A stretch of DNA of 64,000 nucleotides, from assembly GCA_017893485.1 (NCBI GenBank), contig CM030358.1, positions 256,182,477 to 256,246,476 on the forward strand, written 5' to 3'. Both the position numbers and the translations under genes were made by a program. This document shows positions 1 to 9,852 of this stretch, piece after piece. This stretch comes from Hemerocallis citrina (lineage: Eukaryota; Streptophyta; Magnoliopsida; Asparagales; Asphodelaceae). Every line of letters begins with the position of its first letter. The first letter of the stretch is position 1. Below the pieces are notes generated by a model. The model did not search any database, was not told the origin of the DNA, and worked only from the letters and a program-made list of their open reading frames with translations.

Positions 1-390
1 GAGACATCCAAGGAGAGAGAGAAGGCGTTAGAGAAGAAGAACACCGATCTTCTACTGGAGTTGGAGAAGGCTCGCACTGTTGCAGCCTTGGAGCTGAAGG
101 TCGAGGTGGCCAAGCTTCATGCTGAGTGCAAATCCAAGCTGCAAAGGGTGATGTTGAAGTCTTATACTGCAGCGATTTCACACGTGGTGCAACGTGTTCC
201 CGGTTTTGACGAGAAAGGCTATCATGTGACCCTTCGGCCGGGTAAGCCCCTTGACATGGGCAGGAAGGATAATGGTGGGATGGGCACTCCTGCGGGTGTC
301 GCGAGGAGTGTCTCTGGAAAGAAGAACAAGGGAAAGGATGCAGCTGGGGGTTCCTTGTCCGTGGTGGCACCAAAGCAGGTGGATGCCTGA
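1..390 (+). CDS. Partial coiled-coil ORF, antisense to the Tat element A1
   Basis: The frame is open from base 1 to the stop at 388-390 and so continues left of the window; 129 codons are visible. The first half is rich in Glu, Lys and Leu with heptad-like spacing, as in a coiled coil. The tail is Gly/Lys-rich and looks disordered. I recognise no enzymatic motif. The ORF lies in the 3' part of a minus-strand Tat-type element (A1) and runs opposite to its gag. Plant Tat-lineage elements are known to carry extra ORFs, some antisense, between pol and the 3' LTR, and this fits that position. A host gene fragment captured by the element is the alternative. Function is unknown. Confidence 0.5.
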   Translation, partial: ETSKEREKALEKKNTDLLLELEKARTVAALELKVEVAKLHAECKSKLQRVMLKSYTAAISHVVQRVPGFDEKGYHVTLRPGKPLDMGRKDNGGMGTPAGVARSVSGKKNKGKDAAGGSLSVVAPKQVDA

Positions 391-639
391 TTCACCTTGA
401 TATGTCCTATTTCTTTCAGGCTATTCTTGCTTTGTTCTGTTTGGAACTTTTAGTTTACTTTCTATGATACCTAATTGCGGACTAGCCATCGCATTCATGT
501 ATCTTCCTTTTAGTATTTGAAAAATTATATTGGAGATTTGTTATCACTTGTCATATTGTGTTGATATGCTCTGAAGCGATGCTTGTCCATGACACCTAGT
601 ACTTTGTTTCATTGTTTGACCATGCTTTTGGAATTATTG

Positions 640-1343
640 ATAGACGATCACGGGATCAGGTGAAAAATCTTGTAGTGACGAGGTAGAGCACCTTCGCAAG
701 CCACTGTGCATAGCGGAGTTGGCAGTTGACCATTTGCGTGTTCAGCAGAGGAGGAATGGTTGGAGTCTGTTCGTTTCAATTCGGCGCTCATCGAGAGGGA
801 TTGCGAGTTAGCACTCTTGGATACTGATCGTCTGATCAACTTGCCACTGCCTCCGAAGTGATGAAAGACAGTATTGGAGAGTGTGCTCTACTTAGAGAAA
901 TAGTTGTTGAGAAGAACTTGGATTTGTATCGTCTTAAAGCGAGACTTGGTGGGTTACGGACAACAAGCACCTCGCACGTCATCGATGCGAAAAAGGAACC
1001 AATGGTTGGAGCGAAAGAAGGCACCACGACTAATGCAAAAGAGAGTGCAAGGAATGGAGGAGTCGGGTCGGTTGTTGGGGGAACGGTGCCAATGGCGCGG
1101 GTGCCCCCTCAACATCCTGGTGACACCCAGAGTGGCGCGTCGGCTTTGTTGAGTTTAATTTTTGTTGGTGTAGAGTCACGCACCTCATTTGGCGGCCAAC
1201 AATCTCAATCTATGGGATCGATGTTTTCTATCAAAGATGCTGGCGGTCAAGGAAAAGAGGTGGGCATCATGAGACCCTCTAGGAGGCTTGTATTCCTTAG
1301 GAACAACGTTCCTCGCCCAGTAAGTCGCAAGAACGGCTTGTAG
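640..1343 (+). pseudogene. Decayed second part of the antisense ORF
   Basis: Coding-like sequence is spread over different frames. A frame around 678-810 has helical Glu/Leu-rich text, the reading then moves to another frame, and 858-1343 is open with helix-forming text (ALLREIVVEKNLDLYRLKARL) followed by a low-complexity Gly/Thr/Ser-rich tail. At least two frameshifts are needed to read it through. Composition matches the ORF at 1-390, so this is either a later exon or a second module of the same antisense gene. The 250 bases between the two parts are AT-rich and could be an intron, though I cannot demonstrate splice sites. No family is recognised. Confidence 0.35.
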
Positions 1344-2600
1344 ATCGAGTTGTATGATGGATGATTTTGTACTTGTAAATGTCTGTAGTACTGCTGAATA
1401 TGAACATGTGGGTTTGTGATAATTCTTTGATTTGTTGAACTCTTTTCATATGCTTGGCCCTTGCTATCATGGTTGAGGTGCCATTGAATGGGTTCTTTGT
1501 AGCTAAATAACAGGGTCTCAAGTCTGTTGCGTATAGCTAACGAACTATCGACGGTGTATGATGAAGTTTAGAATTTATCGGTCTTGAACTCAGCTAGTTG
1601 TAGGGAAAACTCCGAAGGACAGTAGTTTTCCAAACTTTCCGTATAGGCCCTCTGCCAAATTGTGGAGTCACATCGAGTCGAGAGTTGAACTCCAAGTGTT
1701 GCTTTTTACAAGTGTTGCTAAGGTAACTGCAATCCACGATTTTGGACCTCTTAATCTGTCTTTGAGAAATTTTAACTAGTTAGAGGAACATATCGAATGG
1801 CGAGTTAAACTCTGAATGTGTGTAATTACAGGTTGCAAGAGTAACTCTGGACCATGGGTATGGATTCTGAACTTGTTAGTTTATGTATTAACAGGTTGCA
1901 GGAGCAGATCGAATGGCAAATCGCACTTTGAACTTGCATCTTGGCAAATTGACAGAGTCTCTTTCGAGCCATGAGTATGGACTCTGAACCGGTCGTCGAT
2001 GCGCTAACGGATTGCAGGAGCAGATCGAATGGCGAAGCGTACTCTGAACTTTCTTCATTACAAATTGTTAGAGTATCTTCAAGCAATGAGTATGGACTCT
2101 TAACCCGTCTTACGGGAAGTCTTGTAACGAGTTTTTGGTGACGTTTATGTGTATAAGTTTGGCTCTCAACTCGTTGTATAAGTCTCCAAGGAACTTTAAC
2201 TAGTTTCGGGTACAGATCGATCAGCGAGTTATGCTCTAAATGGTAGGATTGCATGTTGCGAGAGTAACCACGAGTCATAGATCTAGATTCCGAATTTGTG
2301 TTGTGGAAAGCTTATAACGAGTGTTTAGCGCCGCTCTAAGTATAAGTTGAATGTTTTAGCTCATTGTTTACTTTAATAAATTGAGTGAGATGCAATGAAA
2401 TAAACTAGCTAACCTTATCAAGAAATAAACTAAGGGGCTACTCTATAGCTAGCCTTTATTACATGCACGACCCGTTAGTGAAAGCAGTCTTTATTGAAAG
2501 GAAAAACTAAATGGATGCTCTAGTGGCTGGACTTTACTACAAAATTTTAAAAATTCTGCAGAAATTAGAAGAGGGCGTTTCAGACGCTCTCATTGCACTT
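1344..2600 (-). repeat. A1 3' untranslated region with diverged tandem repeats
   Basis: Read on the minus strand this matches the 3' region of A2 (about 53130-54480). Both contain units of roughly 100 bp built around the phrases cccatggctc, gagttactct and gcaatttgc, ending in gttcagagtgcgc. At least five units are visible between 1800 and 2290. Such hypervariable, tandemly repeated 3' regions are known from Ogre/Tat elements. Small ORFs here (for example 1297-1521 and 1826-2278 on the minus strand) have counterparts in A2 but look like by-products of the repeats. No gene is seen. Confidence 0.7.
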
Positions 2601-3151
2601 CATAAGGTGTTGCTCATTCGAAGTCCCTACTGACATATCCCTACCCCCCAGGTCTTCAAGTTGATAAACTGTTAGGCGAGCAACTTGGTAGACCTTGTCT
2701 GCACTTGCCTGTTTTGGAAGGAGCCCCCTTTGTTTTGCATGAAGAAAGAGAAATCTTCTGATGCACCGACGTGTTTATGCAAGATTATTTGTATCTATTG
2801 AAATGGCGGAGAGGCTTCGGGTGAGGGATTTGAGTGTATTGTTGGGTTCTGATGAGGACGTACACGGAACTGGGAGGAGATAACTTGACAAATCTGAAAA
2901 TTCTCGGTTTGACTGCCCAGTGTAGCAGCTTCGACCTTGTTCGCAAGCTCTGTTGTACAATGATTGTTTTCCTATAGTAGTTCTTTGGCATGGAAGGGGA
3001 GAACCGAACCCCCCATGGTAGCAGTGTAACATTCCCGTGCTGCCTGTTGGCTTCCCACCACCTGGCCTACGGCTGCTGTTGTCAGAAATTTCATATTCAT
3101 ATGAAACGAGGAGGTGACGGCATGGAAAGCGGCTAGTCCGGGGTGGCCAAA
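2601..3151 (-). pseudogene. A1 protease tail joined to the pol C-terminus after deletion of pol
   Basis: From 3151 to about 2972 (minus) the text continues the protease-RT linker seen in A2 at 49625-49780 (the phrase GQVVGSQQAAR is recognisable). From about 2780 to 2600 it matches the end of A2 pol and the start of its 3' region (52945-53150). In between are about 190 bases with no similarity to A2 pol. The RT, both RNase H domains and the integrase core are therefore absent. This is a deletion with filler and not an insertion, because the flanking parts are collinear with A2. Confidence 0.7.
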
Positions 3152-3688
3152 TGTAATGCCCTGATTTTTCATTTAATGAAAAATTATTTTATTTTGCACG
3201 TAGTGTGCACGTGCAATATTTTTATAAATATTTTCATCAAGAAGAGTAAAGATATTTAATATGTGCCTTTAATTATTTTTTTATAAAGCCTTCTTTCAAT
3301 TAGACAAAAAACCTTTTTCCTAAAGCCCAAAATTTAGTTCATTTATTTTATTTTTAAAATAATTATTTTGGCCCATTAAACTAAAGCCCATTAGTTAATT
3401 TATTTTTTTTAATATGACTTGTAATGTAGAATACAAATTGAAGTTTATTTTTATATAAAATAAAATGTACAATTTTTGGACCTAGTTGCATGCACGTGCA
3501 CTACACGCACACGTGCAAAATGCACTTCCCATGGCCGGTTGCATTCTTTTGGAGGGAAAATCAAATTTTAGTGGTGATCATGGTGTAGTGGTTACTTGGT
3601 TGTGGGTAGTTAATGTAACTCCTACTTTCATCTTAGCCCTCCATCTTACAACCAACTACTTGATCCTAGCCCTCCATTCTCTTTGATT

Positions 3689-3718
3689 TTTAGTATAAAT
3701 ACCCCCCCCCCCCCCTGG
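3689..3718 (+). promoter_or_regulatory. TATA box followed by poly(C) in the 5' LTR of B
   Basis: The text agtataaatac at about 3689-3700 is a plant-type TATA box. It is followed directly by about 16 Cs. The 3' LTR has the same arrangement at 12169-12191 with a shorter C run. Transcription would be expected to start some 30 bases downstream, near 3725. Confidence 0.7.
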
Positions 3719-4617
3719 CTAGTTATTCTTGTGCCTATTAATCTTTCCAAACCTATAGTCTAAATTATATTATCTAGTGGTATTTTTGTGAGTTGAAAGA
3801 TTGAGAGTGTGGGATTTTGCTTGCAACTAGAAGAGGGAGAGGTCGGCATCAAGAAGAGGGAGCTTTCAGTTGGGAACTTGAAGTCTTGGGTGCACGTGTT
3901 CAAGGAGAAGCAATTCGTCGCAAGGACATTCGTCTAGGGATTTGCTAGTTGTAATTTTTCTCTCCATACAAGGTGGGTAAATTTTTCCTATTCCTAACAT
4001 AGGAATGCATGCTAGATTTAATTAGCAAAATGATGCATGAAAATGATTAATAAGAATGCACATTTAATTGAAAAGATGATCTCTAAATGATTGAATTGTT
4101 GATATGCAAATTGTGTGTGTTTCTACTATTAAAATTCAAGTTGTGTGCAATATGAATGTGGTTATAAATTATGTGAATAAACCTTCGTTAGTAGCATGAA
4201 AAACTATGTGCAAGATTAATATATCGACTATGTCACTTTTATGTGCTAAATTGGAAACTTTGTATAGCGTTGTAACGAATAAATTGAGATGCAATTTTTA
4301 TGTTTGGAAAATGAATAAGAGTAGAGAATTAGTATAGAGGTTAATGAATTTATAATGTCAAAAAGGAATGTAGTAGTAGTAGTATGTCACATTATCCAAA
4401 TTGTATGGTAAAAATTTGTTAACTATGGGGGGAAATTATGTTTAATTATTTAAGAAATTTATTTTCATATACTGGAATAAAATTCAGGATGAAAACGATT
4501 AATTCGGATTTTTACAGTGTGTTAGTAAGAACAATGTGAAATGCAATTTGATGAACGTCGAAATGTTCTAAATAACAGAGAGTATGGGTTAAATGAAATT
4601 CGAATTATACTATAGAC

Positions 4618-4870
4618 AACCTGAGCACGTAGCCCAAGTGGTCAGAGCGCGCGGTTGGGTTCTCTCAAGTCACTGGTTCGACTCTTGAGAATACCATCTT
4701 TTATGGGTGTTTACTTTTAAATCCGATCAGTACTGAAGCCGAGAGCATTTAATGCTCTCAGCCGTAATTATACCGCTTAGCACATTCGGCCTAGTGGCTT
4801 GTGCTGTCGGCTGTGTTCTCTGGGGTGCTGGGTTCGAATCTTGCCCTCGGCAAGATTGAAAAATAATTTT
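4618..4870 (+). repeat. Double tRNA-like (SINE-like) module inside the LTR of B
   Basis: The first part (about 4624-4692) has an A-box-like stretch (gtagcccaagtggtc) and a B-box-like ggttcgactct. The second (about 4785-4850) has ggcctagtggc and the B box gggttcgaatct. Both have the spacing expected of tRNA-derived Pol III promoters, and a T/A-rich tail follows at 4858-4885. The module recurs in the 3' LTR (about 13100-13330), so it was present before the last transposition. It is not a functional tRNA: acceptor stems do not pair well. A dimeric tRNA-derived SINE captured by the LTR is my inference. Confidence 0.55.
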
Positions 4871-6408
4871 TTTTGGGTTTTTAATTGTCAAAAAATTATG
4901 AGAAAAATATGACTATTCTCCTAAAAATATAAGAGACTTCATAAAAATAATTTGGGAATTATTTGCATGAAATAAACTATGATTTGAGCATAAAATGCAT
5001 AAATAGAACTATGGTTCTATATGTATACTTTGTGAAAATTATATCTTGCAAAAAGAATTTGAAATGAAGGATTAGAAGATTAATGTAGTAAAGAAAGAAA
5101 TTTTATTATGTGATGGATGTGAATTGTTCTCATTTGAGAATAGTGTGAAAAATGTGAAATGTGAATATTCGTTAATGATGTGAATTTCAAAGTGAAAGTG
5201 ATAATTGATAAAGCATATGAATTTCATGTATAGTTATGGACTATTTGAACGAACTAGAAATCATGAATGGAAAAGAGAAATACTTTTGAGCATGATAACT
5301 CACATGAATTTATGAGTTAGAGATGCTCAAATTGGAAATTGTGAATTGAAAATTGAAACAAAAAGAGTAGCTAAGTCTCTCCCGGCATTTGGAAATAAAT
5401 GAAATGAAAATTGAAAAGAAAGACCAAGGTTGGTCATGTTTGAATGAATGAATAAGTCCAGTTTAGTGGAGAGGCTAACTCTAGAGCTTTGATTTTTGTT
5501 CATGATTTAATAGAAAATAAGGATTAGTACATAGTGGAGACGTGATGAAAGTAGGAGAAAAACACGAGTATGAGGGCCATCGGATTAGCGGTGTGAGAGT
5601 GATCCACAGGCTGCCTGCTTGATGCTCAAGACATGGCGTGGGCACTACTCCAGAATTATCGTCCCGGTGGCGACACTTGTGGGATGTTTGAGTGGCTTTG
5701 GGTGGTGCCATTGTTCCATGGCGGAGGCTGAATTGTCCATAGGTTGCCTGCTCGATGCGTCGTGCCAGTGCATGAGATTCCCTTCCAGGCTGCCTGGATA
5801 TGGGCTCGTAGATCATAGAACATCTAAGATACCTACCGTAATTATAGTAGTAGATTAAGTCATAACGAGGGATTGAACCCTACAAAGATGAAGAACGATT
5901 AAGGGCTTGCCCTCGGACCTATGTAGTATGGGATGCATAGAATCCGAACAAGTGCGCATTAGTGTCATGTAACATAATTAACTGCATTAAGGACTAAGTG
6001 CACAATCACAACATGACATCAATAGTGTAGTCCCTTTAGTTTGAAATGTGACAAGTTTGTGTTTGCTAAATATGGAAAATAAGTTATACTATTTTCGGCA
6101 TAGAGAGGTTGGCCGTGTATAATGATCGTCGGTTGAATAAACTGACGTACCCACTGTCTTATATGCAGGTAAATGGCTTGATAAAGATTAAAGAGGAACA
6201 AATGCTTAAAGATTACTCAGTGTTGTTGTATAATTGTTTCATTGTTGTAAAGTTTACTTCCGCTGTGCAATGTAAAGTGTAATATTGATGTAGACTCTGA
6301 TGTAAAGTGAAAAGTTTAAATTTTCTTGTAAAATTGTACTAAAGGAAGCAGAAAGATCCTGTAGAACATCTCGAATTCAGTGTATTTGGGATTCGGGGTG
6401 TTACAGAG

Positions 6409-6421
6409 TGGTATCAGAGCC
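6409..6421 (+). promoter_or_regulatory. Primer-binding site for initiator Met-tRNA (element B)
   Basis: TGGTATCAGAGCC begins three bases after the LTR end. This is the standard plant LTR-retrotransposon PBS complementary to the 3' end of initiator methionine tRNA, where minus-strand cDNA synthesis is primed. Confidence 0.95.
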
Positions 6422-6566
6422 ACGCTTTCCATACTTGTACAAATTTATAAGGAACGATACCCTAGTAGTGGACATTAGAGTGTGTGTTTGAGTCTAGAGA
6501 TTTAAATGTAAGTGACTTACATTTGTGTTGCTCTATGACTTATGCTTCTTCCTCTCTATTTCTAAG

Positions 6567-6992
6567 ATGGCTGACCACTTCGACCCTGCTGGAGACGACG
6601 ACTGGCATATCATTGAGGAAGAGTACCATCCTGGACAAGCAGATTCCGAGGACGAGTACTATCTAGGGCAAGCAGATTCTGACGGAGAAGAATGGCCTGA
6701 ATCCCAAGAGATTACCCCACCTCCGGATTCATCTGATGACTCTTCTTCTGACGAAGAAGAAGAACCAGTTCCGAATAGTCTTGTGACTTCTCTTCAGAGG
6801 CAGGTAGAAATACTGCGAGAGAGAGTCAGATTATTGGAGGCTCTGCTGGCAAAGCGGAAGGACGACTATTCTGTTCTCAGTCATCGTATATGGAAACTCG
6901 AGAAGAGGAAGAATCTGACAGATGTGCTGAAGGATGAAGTTGATGAACTATGGGAAGAACTTCGAGAAGCGAAGAGGAACCGTAGGAGTTAG
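6567..6992 (+). CDS. Extra ORF upstream of gag in element B: acidic plus coiled coil
   Basis: An intact 141-codon ORF begins at ATG 6567 (MADHFDP...); the longer frame from 6525 only adds a hydrophobic stretch before this Met. Residues 1-60 are very acidic and include two copies of a short motif with a G-Q-A-D-S core. Residues 75-141 are strongly heptad-like with many Glu, Arg and Leu, typical of a coiled coil. It precedes gag, which begins about 145 bases later in a different frame, and it has no stop although gag and pol are broken. No known gag, protease or envelope motif is visible. It may be a diverged N-terminal gag module or an accessory protein. Confidence 0.6.
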   Translation: MADHFDPAGDDDWHIIEEEYHPGQADSEDEYYLGQADSDGEEWPESQEITPPPDSSDDSSSDEEEEPVPNSLVTSLQRQVEILRERVRLLEALLAKRKDDYSVLSHRIWKLEKRKNLTDVLKDEVDELWEELREAKRNRRS

Positions 6993-7137
6993 ACTGTTGT
7001 AGCTTCTACTATTTTCATTCCGATGTCAAGAAATGTTTTTCAATTCGAATGTATAAAGTTTGAAATTTAATGAAATGCAAGTTGATTTAAAATTCATGTC
7101 TTATACTTCGAATTTAATGGACCTTTTGTATCAGAAT

Positions 7138-8077
7138 ATGTCGAGAAGAGGAGCTAGAAACGAGAAAGGTCTGGATCTAGAAACGGAACTCGCGAGGGTC
7201 TATCAGACGCTCAACGCCGTGGCTATGAATCAGAACCAAGGAAGGGGCCCGCGAATCCGGTGCCCGAAGCGATTAAACTAGTGGAATCGTTCAAGCAAAT
7301 GAAACCACTTGTATTCGAAAGGAAGTCAGACCCTGATGCGGCTGACAACTGGATTCGTCAGGTGGAGACAATCTTTGAAGTGTTGGAGACCCCTGAAAGC
7401 AGTAAGGTCAAGTTGGCGACTCTGCAACTTGAGAAGGACGCGGCTGTGTGGTGGCAGTCGATGAAGAGGACCATGGGAGGCATAGTTCTTGGCTGGGAGG
7501 AATTTCTGGAAGAATTCAGCAGTCACCATTTCTCCTCCGATGTTCAAGAGAAGAAGGCTATGGAATTTCTATCACTACAGCAAGGCAGCATGTCGGTGAG
7601 AGGGTACGAGACCAAGTTTACTCAGCTATCTAGGTATGCTCCTGAACTAGTGATGGATGAAGCTAAGAAGGCTCGTAAGTTCGAGCATGGATTGAGGCCA
7701 AGCTTGAGGTCCCGGATGATACCTCTTGGTATCAGGAGATTCGACAAGTTGGTCAAGAGGGCAGCAGCGACGGAAGCAGATATGGAGTAGTTCCATGTTT
7801 TTCAGAACCGGAGGAACAACTGGCAGTCTGGAAAGAGGCCCGCCAATTTTGGGAGTTTCAAGGGGCAACCATCTGCACAAAGGTTCAAACCGACAGGGGC
7901 GAACGCTATTAGTGTGGCTGGAGGATCTGGGAACAATGTGGTGAGACCTCCTGCGGTAACTTGCTTCAACTGTGGTGAAACAGGACATTACCGATCTCAA
8001 TGTCTCAAACCACAGAATGGTAATAGCAATGCACCAACGCAGCAGACTGGGAAGAGACCGTACCAACCAGGGTGAGT
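7138..8077 (+). pseudogene. gag: gag of element B (capsid and CCHC zinc knuckle), broken
   Basis: The likely start is ATG 7138 (MSRRGARN). A frameshift near 7255 moves reading into the frame of 7260-7790. The capsid-like retrotransposon gag domain covers 7290-7720, with hallmark text such as DNWIRQVETIFEVL and the WW of the central helix. An in-frame TAG at 7788 interrupts the linker. After it the frame stays open to a knuckle CFNCGETGHYRSQC (7962-8003) and stops at 8073-8075. Gag packages the element RNA into cytoplasmic particles. One frameshift and one nonsense codon prevent full-length protein. The TAG could come from CAG by a C-to-T transition. Confidence 0.85.
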
Positions 8078-8179
8078 ATTTGCCTTGACAGAAGCTGATG
8101 CTGATGAGGTTAATCATGTCATCACTGGTACGAGGGCTGATGTTTAGTGGTTTATGTCATTTCTTTTCCCCTTTATTAA

Positions 8180-8640
8180 GTGAACTGTTACGTAATGAGT
8201 GTGTATTATGTAATAGGAGAACTTTATCTTAATGGAATGAAAGCTGTTGTATTGTTCGATACTGGATCCTCTCATACTTTTATGTCTCCTAAATTTGCTA
8301 AAGTGTTGGGAGTTGAACCAAAGATTTTTCTAGGCAAGATCTTGGCAGTAGCTACTCCATCAGGGAAAACTTTAACCACTGATCGGTATTATGCTGATTG
8401 CGAGATTGTAATTGGAGATCGAATCTTTGGGATTGATCTGATCGAGCTGACTATCTTGGGAGTCGATGTTATCATTGGCATTGATTGGATGTCGGTGTAC
8501 AGTGCAAGCATCGAGTGTAAGACCAAGACGGTAACAGTGAAGGCTCCAGGTGGACCTGAAGTCACTTTCCAAGGGAAGCAGAAGTGTTCTAAGCTGGTGG
8601 CAACTATCCGCAAGGAAGAGACTCCTGTGGAAGTGCAAGG
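8180..8640 (+). pseudogene. Aspartic protease of element B pol
   Basis: The active-site text [10 protein letters not shown] lies near 8254-8283, and the second conserved hydrophobic block ([12 protein letters not shown]) is near 8454-8489. Both agree with the retropepsin family that processes Gag-Pol. The visible catalytic DTG is intact. The frame starts after two stops that separate it from gag (8073 and 8146), so translation in continuity with gag is lost. It runs straight on into the RT. Confidence 0.85.
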
Positions 8641-9848
8641 GATTCCTGTAGTTCGGGACTATCCGGCTGTGTTCTTAGAAGATTTTCCTGGATTGCCCCC
8701 ACATCGTGATGTAGAGTTCAGCATCACTGTTCAACCGGGAAGTGTACCCATTTCTAAGGCACCATATCGGATGGCTCCAGTGGAACAGGATGAGGTGAAA
8801 CGGCAGATTGAGGAACTGTTGGAGAAAGGCTTTATTCAACCTAGTGCGTCACCTTGGGGAGCACCAGTGCTTTTGGTAAAAAAGAAGGATGGATCGATGA
8901 GAATGTGTATCGATTACCGGAAGCTGAATAAGGTCACTGTTCAGAATAAGTATCCTATTCATCGAATTGATGATTTGTTCGATCTTCTGTAAGGAGCAGC
9001 TGTATTCTCCAAAATAGATCTTCGATCAGGATATCACCAAGTTCGAGTGAAAGCTGAAGATGTGCACAAAACTGCATTTAGAACTCGACATGGGCATTAT
9101 GAATTCTTAGTTATGTCATTCGGAGTGACGAATGCACCCGCAATCTTCATGGATTTGATGAACAGAGTTCTGAGGCCGTTCATTGATTCTTTCGTCGTGG
9201 TGTTTATCGACGATATTCTCGTGTACTCCAAGTCAGAGGAGGAGCACACCGAGGATCTGGCAACAGTTTTGAAGAAGCTGGAAGAGCAGATGTTGTATGC
9301 TAAGTTATCCAAGTGTGATTTCTGGAAATCTGAAGTGGCATTCCTAGGTCACATCCTTTCTAAGGAGGGAGTGACAACTGACCCTCAGAAGATAGAGGCA
9401 GTGAGAGATTGGGCTAGGCCTACTACAGTGAAGGAAGTCAGAAGTTTTCTTGGAATGACTGGATACTACCGGAGATTCATTCAAGGTTATGCTCAGATAG
9501 CCGTACCACTTACTGGTCTGACCAAGAAGAATGTGAACTTCAAGTGGACGGAGCAATGTGAGGCAAGCTTTCAGGAGTTGAAAGAGAAGCTGTCTACTGC
9601 ACCCATTTTGGCTTTGCCTAGAGCAGGTGTTGAGTATGATGTTTATAGCGATGCTTCACATCGTGGGCTTGGTTGTGTCTTAATGCAAGAAGGAAGAGTA
9701 ATCGCTTATGGGTCTAGGCAACTACGACCGCATGAGAAGAATTACCCGACTCATGATCTGGAGTTGGCTGCGATTATCTTTGCTCTGAAGCAATGGAGAC
9801 ACTACGTGTACGGTGAGAAATTGAACATGTACACGGACCACAAGAGTT
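8641..9848 (+). pseudogene. Reverse transcriptase and RNase H of element B pol
   Basis: RT motifs in order: [17 protein letters not shown] (near 8875-8930), [11 protein letters not shown] (9010-9045), FGVTNAPA (9119-9142) and the catalytic FIDDILVYS (about 9205-9231). The Ty3/gypsy RNase H follows with [10 protein letters not shown] and TDHKS. One in-frame TAA at 8990 splits the RT where a Gln would be expected. A one-base loss at about 9847 ends the frame inside RNase H. The frame is otherwise continuous with the protease. Identity as Ty3/gypsy RT is certain; function is lost. Confidence 0.92.
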
Positions 9849-9852
9849 GAAG

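Larger units (their letters stand above)
3152..6405 (+). repeat. 5' LTR of element B
   Basis: The LTR is delimited by TGTAATGCCC at 3152 and TTACA at 6405, followed at once by the primer-binding site. U3 has several G-box-like CACGTG cores (around 3207-3215 and 3490-3515), a TATA box near 3691 and a poly(C) run. A double tRNA-like module lies at about 4624-4865. A GC-richer block at 5580-5860 is conserved in the 3' LTR and gives ORFs on both strands, which I take as chance. The last 200 bases hold GTAAA-rich polyadenylation-like text. Confidence 0.92.

Noticed and set aside
1297..1521. Protein-level similarity between a minus-strand ORF here and 54317-54502 on the plus strand
   Set aside because: DNA similarity of the shared Tat 3' region explains it. 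The flanking frames do not stay open in both copies.
3486..3686. 66-codon ORF in the LTR U3 (also 11964-12164)
   Set aside because: It lies upstream of the TATA box in a duplicated LTR and has no motif.
4620..4860. Possible functional tRNA genes
   Set aside because: The A and B boxes are present but the acceptor and anticodon stems do not pair convincingly. The unit is duplicated with the LTR, so it is reported as a SINE-like module.
5481..5858. Conserved ORFs on both strands in the LTRs of B (also 13960-14337)
   Set aside because: Conservation follows from LTR duplication. There are no motifs, and the frames on both strands overlap.
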